A DNA stretch of 47,966 nt, from positions 1 to 47,966 of the forward strand of contig CALVXK010000009.1 in the NCBI GenBank assembly GCA_944369075.1, read 5' to 3'. Numbering within the stretch: position 1 is the stretch's first letter; every line of letters starts with the position of its first letter. Source of the stretch: an uncultured Bacilli bacterium (GTDB lineage: Bacteria; Bacillota_I; Bacilli_A; RFN20; CAG-826). Both the position numbers and the translations under genes were made by a program. Positions 43,904 through 47,966 of the stretch are shown piece after piece. The notes under the pieces were generated by a model that searched no databases, had not been told where the DNA came from, and saw only the letters and a list, made by a program, of their open reading frames with translations.

Positions 43904-43913
43904 GAGATAGGTT

Positions 43914-45041
43914 ATGCCAAGAAAAAAGAAATCGAAAAAACTAAAAAATACTATAATCTCTTTAGTTTCGTTAGTAGTAGTTTGCGCAATTGCTGTTGGA
44001 GTTTACTATGTTTATGAAACATATATTAAAAAACCTGAACCTGAAGAACCACCGGTTGAACTTCCAACTACATTAGGTGAAGCAAATGTTGCTTCGACTT
44101 TATCATGGAACGAAGAGTTTAATATTTCTCCAACTAGCGTTTTTTATCAATATGATGAAAGTTCAATCAATTCATATTATAAAAATATTGATTTTGAAGC
44201 TGAAACTGAAGATTTATTTTCTTCTCTTCAAACTTTACTAGAAACAAATCAACTTAAGGTTAATTATACTGGTACTAATTCAACTTTAAGTATGCCTAAA
44301 ACATGGGCAAATTATTGTTTAACCGATAGAGATTACACTGTCGATAATTTAACAAAAGAAGAAGTTGAAACTGGAAAATGGAAGATGGATGGAGCATCTT
44401 TAGATATTTTATATAGAAAAGATAATCTTATTTTTGATGAAGATAAAAATGGTACTGAAATGCAAATTGATAGAGAACATATTCTTCCAAAATCGTATGG
44501 TTTTAATGCTGATGGAGACGGTTATCAAGACTATTTTGCAGGATGTGATTTACATAATTTAAGAGTTTCTGATCATGGTGGCAACTCTACTGCCCATAAT
44601 AATAGACTTTATAATAATTTAAACCCTTCTGATCCAAATGTTTTATCTTTAGATGATCCTGATGGAAAATCTACTTCATATTATGATAAAGACAAAGGAT
44701 TATTTATGCCACCTGATGAAGATAAAGGTGAAATTGCTAGAGCTATTTTCTATATGGCTACTAGATATCATAACTATGAAGAAAAAGATGCTTTAGGAAA
44801 CGCTTCTCCAGCAATTGTTTTAGAATCAGATATTACTTATATGGGTGCTAAAACAATTTCGCCTGAACAAACAAAAGATTCTCCAGCGGAATTTGGCATA
44901 TTATCAACACTTTTAGAACGGAATCAATTAGATCCAGTAAGTGAAAATGAAATGACAAGAAATAACCTTGTATATAATTTACAAGGTAATAGAAATCCAT
45001 TTGTTGATTTCCCTAATTTAGCTAATATATTATTTGCTTAA
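43914..45041 (+). CDS. Exported endonuclease I (EndA/NucM family)
   Basis: 375 residues. A lysine-rich start and one membrane segment (~13-32), possibly a signal anchor, then a Pro/Glu linker and the nuclease domain. Motifs: IDREHILPKS, CDLHNLRVSDHGGNSTAHNNR, GEIARAIFYMATRYH, LDPVSENEMTRNN and QGNRNPFVDFP, all typical of endonuclease I. It should cut nucleic acid outside the cell, for nutrient or DNA uptake. TAGGAGATAGG precedes the ATG, ten bases after the HTH-LRR gene, so these two are probably one operon. Last 12 bases overlap the convergent gene. Confidence 0.9.
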   Translation: MPRKKKSKKLKNTIISLVSLVVVCAIAVGVYYVYETYIKKPEPEEPPVELPTTLGEANVASTLSWNEEFNISPTSVFYQYDESSINSYYKNIDFEAETEDLFSSLQTLLETNQLKVNYTGTNSTLSMPKTWANYCLTDRDYTVDNLTKEEVETGKWKMDGASLDILYRKDNLIFDEDKNGTEMQIDREHILPKSYGFNADGDGYQDYFAGCDLHNLRVSDHGGNSTAHNNRLYNNLNPSDPNVLSLDDPDGKSTSYYDKDKGLFMPPDEDKGEIARAIFYMATRYHNYEEKDALGNASPAIVLESDITYMGAKTISPEQTKDSPAEFGILSTLLERNQLDPVSENEMTRNNLVYNLQGNRNPFVDFPNLANILFA

Positions 45042-46247
45042 AAAATCGATATATCCTTCTTCACTAAAGGTATCTACTTTGCCTTTGATTAATCTTTTAA
45101 TGTAACTAATGAATTCGTTAGTTACATTTTTGTTTTTATAATCTAAATATTTATCATCAATTTTTCTTTCTTTATTTGCCACTAAACTAATATCAACAAA
45201 ATCAAATTTATAGGAAGAATTATTTTCATTATAATTAATTGTTAACATTTTTTGGTTTAAATCTTTATTATTAAGTGCTTCTTTAAGTAAGAAAGAAGAA
45301 GAACTTAATGTTAAATCTTGTTCAGTTTTAGAAGGTGAAAAAGAATTTGCTCTTTGTAATAAAGAAAGTTCTATACTTCTAACTTTAAAATTAAATTTAG
45401 ATTCAACTAAAGAAGCTAAGTAATGCGAAACTCCACCTAAAGAATGATGAGAGAATACATCCAAAGAGGAGTTAGCTTCATAAATTAGTTCATTATTCTT
45501 ATTTTTAATACCTTCGCTAACTACAACTAAACAATGTTTTTTCTTAGAATAAATTTCATTAACTTTGTTTAAAAATTCATCAATATTAAAGATAAATTCA
45601 GGTAAATATATTAAATCAAGATCAATTCCTATAGTTTTTAAAAAGTATGAAGAAGCTGTAAGCCAACCAACATTTCTTCCCATAACTTCAACAATATTTA
45701 CTCTTCCTACTTTATAAGAAGCATCATCGTTATAAATATTGATTATCGAGTTAATAACAAATTTTGCAGCACTAGGAAAGCCAAAAGAAAAGTCTGTATG
45801 CATTAAATCATTATCAATAGTTTTGGGAATTCCAAGACATTGACAGTCATAATTTTTAAGTTTTAAATATCTAGAAATTTTATTAATGGTGTCCATTGAA
45901 TCATTTCCACCATTATAAAAGAAATAACGAATATTATATTTTTTAAAAATTTCTAATATTTTAATGTAATCTGTTTCATCTTTAGAAAAATCTTTTAATT
46001 TATATCTATTTGATCCAAAGTAAGCTCCTGAAGTATTAAGAAGTTTTTGGTATTTCGTGTAATTTTTAAGATCTATTTCAATTAACTCTTCGTTTAATAG
46101 TCCTTCAATTCCGTACTTCATTGAATAAAATTTATCAATTTTATCACTATTTTTACTAGCTTCCATTACTAATCCATAGAAAGATGTATTAATAACGCTA
46201 GTAGGACCACCACTTTGGCCATAAAGAATGTTTCCTTTTAATTCCAT
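45030..46247 (-). CDS. Phosphofructokinase, PPi-dependent type
   Basis: 405 residues. Motifs: YGQSGGPTSVIN (9-20), YNGGNDSMDT (111-120), GIPKTIDND (139-147). An Asp at the position equal to E. coli Gly104 (GGNDS) and the Lys in PKTIDND are hallmarks of pyrophosphate-dependent phosphofructokinases, so it likely uses PPi for fructose-6-phosphate. The usual lone gly-rich ATP signature is absent. TAAAAT ends six bases before the ATG, again without a ribosome site. Confidence 0.85.
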   Translation of the reverse strand: MELKGNILYGQSGGPTSVINTSFYGLVMEASKNSDKIDKFYSMKYGIEGLLNEELIEIDLKNYTKYQKLLNTSGAYFGSNRYKLKDFSKDETDYIKILEIFKKYNIRYFFYNGGNDSMDTINKISRYLKLKNYDCQCLGIPKTIDNDLMHTDFSFGFPSAAKFVINSIINIYNDDASYKVGRVNIVEVMGRNVGWLTASSYFLKTIGIDLDLIYLPEFIFNIDEFLNKVNEIYSKKKHCLVVVSEGIKNKNNELIYEANSSLDVFSHHSLGGVSHYLASLVESKFNFKVRSIELSLLQRANSFSPSKTEQDLTLSSSSFLLKEALNNKDLNQKMLTINYNENNSSYKFDFVDISLVANKERKIDDKYLDYKNKNVTNEFISYIKRLIKGKVDTFSEEGYIDFLSK

Positions 46248-46253
46248 GAAATA

Positions 46254-46259
46254 ATTTTA
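46254..46259 (-). promoter_or_regulatory. -10 box for a leaderless PFP transcript
   Basis: On the minus strand TAAAAT (46259-46254) lies exactly six bases before the ATG at 46247. Confidence 0.45.
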
Positions 46260-46322
46260 ATTATTTTTGGATGATATTTAAAGTTAAATCATATATCATA
46301 AGGAAGGAAAAAGTAGGACTTT

Positions 46323-47123
46323 ATGAGAAAGAATATTTTTGCAGTTGATGTTGATGGTACTTTAATACAAAGTGGAACAACTAAATTAGGTGATGAAAAT
46401 TTAGATGCAATTAAAACAATATTAAATCATGGTGATATTTTTTGTTTTTCTTCAGGGAGAACTTTTAGATCACTTAAACATTTATTAAAAGGGAACGATT
46501 TAGATGTTATCTATATTTGTGAAAACGGTAACTTAATTCGTAACAATGATGAAATATTGTTTGTTAATGTAATCGAAAAAGAATTAGTTCTAAATATCAT
46601 CGATTATTTATATAAAAATCACGTAGAAAGAATCGGAATTCTAGTTTCATTGGTTGATGAATGTTTATATTACGAAAACAAAAAACTTGATATAGATTTT
46701 AAGCCAACAAGTTATCAAAACTTAGAATATCAAGATTTTTTAAATATTTTTAAGGATAAAGACGTAATTAAAATTTCAATCTATATGAACGAATTATGTG
46801 ATGAATTCTATCAAATATATAAAGATTTAAACGAATTATTTAAAGGGAAAATAGAAGTTTTTGATGCTAACAATAAATGGATTGATATATCAAAAACAGG
46901 TGGAAATAAAGGAAATGGAGTTAAATTTATTATTGAAAAATTTAACTTAAGTTACGATAACTTATATTGTTTTGGGGATGGTGAAAACGATTTAAGTATG
47001 CTTAAACTTACTAAAAATAGTTTCTCACCTTTTATTGCTTTAGATAAAGTAAAAGAAGAAGTTAGTTTTCTTTATTCGTCTTTTCCAAAGTTAATCCACG
47101 CTTTTTATTTAGATAAGAAGTAA
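46323..47123 (+). CDS. Cof-type HAD hydrolase
   Basis: 266 residues of the Cof/IIB subclass of HAD phosphatases. Motif I VDVDGTLIQ (Asp9, Asp11), motif II FSSGR, then a lysine before GDGENDLSML (motif IV). Typical substrates are sugar phosphates, such as erythrose-4-phosphate or pyridoxal phosphate; none can be named. GGAAGGAAA lies upstream. Its last 62 bases overlap the end of the PAP2 gene on the other strand. Confidence 0.9.
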   Translation: MRKNIFAVDVDGTLIQSGTTKLGDENLDAIKTILNHGDIFCFSSGRTFRSLKHLLKGNDLDVIYICENGNLIRNNDEILFVNVIEKELVLNIIDYLYKNHVERIGILVSLVDECLYYENKKLDIDFKPTSYQNLEYQDFLNIFKDKDVIKISIYMNELCDEFYQIYKDLNELFKGKIEVFDANNKWIDISKTGGNKGNGVKFIIEKFNLSYDNLYCFGDGENDLSMLKLTKNSFSPFIALDKVKEEVSFLYSSFPKLIHAFYLDKK

Positions 47124-47676
47124 TTCCTTTATAAATTAAGATAACAATAATTGAAACGATTGCTCCTTCAACTAAACCTGCTAAGCAGTCTGTAAAATAA
47201 TGATGTAATAATGCAATTCTAGAAAACATTACTAAAAGCATAATAATAAAGAAGATTATTGAATAACCTAAATATGATTTAGTTTTTCTTTTATCAATTA
47301 ATAAATAATAGAAAAAGAATGAAAAACTTCCAGCACTTGTTATTGCACTATGTCCACTAGGAAAAGAATATCCATCAATATGGAAACCAGGGGAAGTAGC
47401 AAGGCCTAAGTCAACAAATGGTCTAGATCTTTCAAAAATATTTTTAAATACTAAATCATTTAATAAGTAAGTAACAATCAAGGTGATTAGCATTAAAATT
47501 CCAACCCATCTATTTTCTTTTTTAATTAAAAACATTGCTGCAATAACAAAATAGAAAATAAAGAAACATGAAAAGATCGTCATCCATTCAGTAAATGACT
47601 CACTTTCAATATAATTTTTAAAAAACTCAGTAATTCCTTCATCTAAAGGATTAATCCAACTAGTAAATATATTCAT
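47062..47676 (-). CDS. PAP2-family membrane phosphatase
   Basis: 204 residues with about five membrane spans. The PAP2 triad is present: KNIFERSRP, PSGHSAITS and SRIALLHHYFTDCLAG. Such enzymes dephosphorylate lipid phosphates (phosphatidate, undecaprenyl-PP). On the minus strand TAATAT ends six bases before the ATG with no ribosome site. The end overlaps the HAD gene by 62 bases; the C-terminal ~20 residues (KKRGLTLEKTNKEN) are polar and may be free to vary. Confidence 0.9.
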   Translation of the reverse strand: MNIFTSWINPLDEGITEFFKNYIESESFTEWMTIFSCFFIFYFVIAAMFLIKKENRWVGILMLITLIVTYLLNDLVFKNIFERSRPFVDLGLATSPGFHIDGYSFPSGHSAITSAGSFSFFFYYLLIDKRKTKSYLGYSIIFFIIMLLVMFSRIALLHHYFTDCLAGLVEGAIVSIIVILIYKGITSYLNKKRGLTLEKTNKEN

Positions 47677-47682
47677 GAGTTA

Positions 47683-47688
47683 ATATTA
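47683..47688 (-). promoter_or_regulatory. -10 box for a leaderless PAP2 transcript
   Basis: On the minus strand TAATAT (47688-47683) lies exactly six bases before the ATG at 47676. Confidence 0.4.
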
Positions 47689-47786
47689 ATTCAAATAAAA
47701 TTATTTTTACATAGAAAAATTAATAAAATAATTTTTATTGATAAAAAATACGATAACCATCGAATAAATTTAGAATGTATATTTTT

Positions 47787-47804
47787 CTTTACATTTATGT
47801 AAAG
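47787..47804. promoter_or_regulatory. Palindrome upstream of an XRE regulator
   Basis: CTTTACAT-TT-ATGTAAAG is a perfect 8-bp inverted repeat, about 93 bases before the regulator start, with an extra TGTAAAG half-copy at 47810-47816. A likely operator or promoter-near site; the rest of 47689-47896 shows no clear gene. Confidence 0.35.
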
Positions 47805-47896
47805 TGTATTGTAAAGAAGCTTTTTCTATTCAAAAAGTAAATCTATTGATAGACTTTAGGAAAGATTTGATCAATTCTTAAGTGGAGGTAAGAATT

Positions 47897-47966
47897 ATGG
47901 AAGAAAATATTGGAAAAAGATTAAGTGAATTTAGAAAAAGAAAAGGGTTATCTCAAGAAGAGGTTG
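47897..47966 (+). CDS. Start of an XRE-family regulator (cut by the window end)
   Basis: MEENIGKRLSEFRKRKGLSQ is a typical start of an XRE helix-turn-helix domain, 'RI..LR..kglsqeeva'. Only the first 23 residues are present. GTGGAGGT lies about eight bases upstream. What follows, and any membrane or repeat part like that of the gene at 42155, cannot be seen. Confidence 0.8.
   Translation, partial: MEENIGKRLSEFRKRKGLSQEEV

Overview
The window looks like a chromosomal segment of a very AT-rich, low-GC Gram-positive bacterium near the Mollicutes/Erysipelotrichia (class Bacilli), probably an uncultured gut lineage. Evidence: a Firmicutes-order S10-spc-alpha ribosomal cluster, RNase J, Spx, a ylbF-rsmD-coaD block, SPase-II lipoproteins, and TGA acting as a normal stop (for example the sugar transporter stop at 42138-42140, with Trp written TGG). 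The exact lineage is inference.

Layout. (1) 1-4000, accessory: a lone tyrosine recombinase bracketed by inverted hairpin repeats, a DJ-1/PfpI protein, and an AlbA-type (Schlafen-like) regulator preceded by a regular three-unit operator array. (2) 4188-8742, queuosine block: a structured leader, then queT, tgt, queA, and a QueH fused to a family-2 glycosyltransferase. These read as import of a precursor, insertion into tRNA, conversion to epoxyqueuosine and reduction to queuosine, possibly followed by glycosylation. (3) 8783-9766, a CorA magnesium channel. (4) 9919-25297, a long ribosomal superoperon from rpsJ to rplQ with secY, adk, map, infA, rpmJ and rpoA. rpmD (L30) is missing and several ribosomal proteins carry charged extensions. 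(5) 25356-34323, housekeeping: small lipoproteins (one broken by a frameshift), HAD phosphatase, an unknown gene coupled to spx, CYTH, NAD kinase, Maf, RNase J, peptide deformylase, ylbF-like, rsmD, coaD. (6) 34549-47966: a membrane thioredoxin-like protein, YitT, two tRNA-Ser genes, a degenerate GGDEF-EAL membrane protein, proS, a GPH-type sugar transporter, a membrane-anchored double-HTH/leucine-rich-repeat protein, an exported endonuclease I, a PPi-type phosphofructokinase, a Cof-type HAD phosphatase, a PAP2 phosphatase and the start of an XRE regulator.

The strongest leads are the QueH-glycosyltransferase fusion (7114-8742), which suggests a sugar-modified queuosine in bacterial tRNA; the 68-bp-periodic TTGAAGT operator array (2345-2540); the HTH-HTH-membrane-LRR protein (42155-43903); the inactive-looking GGDEF-EAL protein (37062-38831); and a recurring leaderless-gene promoter layout. 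All functional calls come from motif recognition by eye; no database search or folding program was run.
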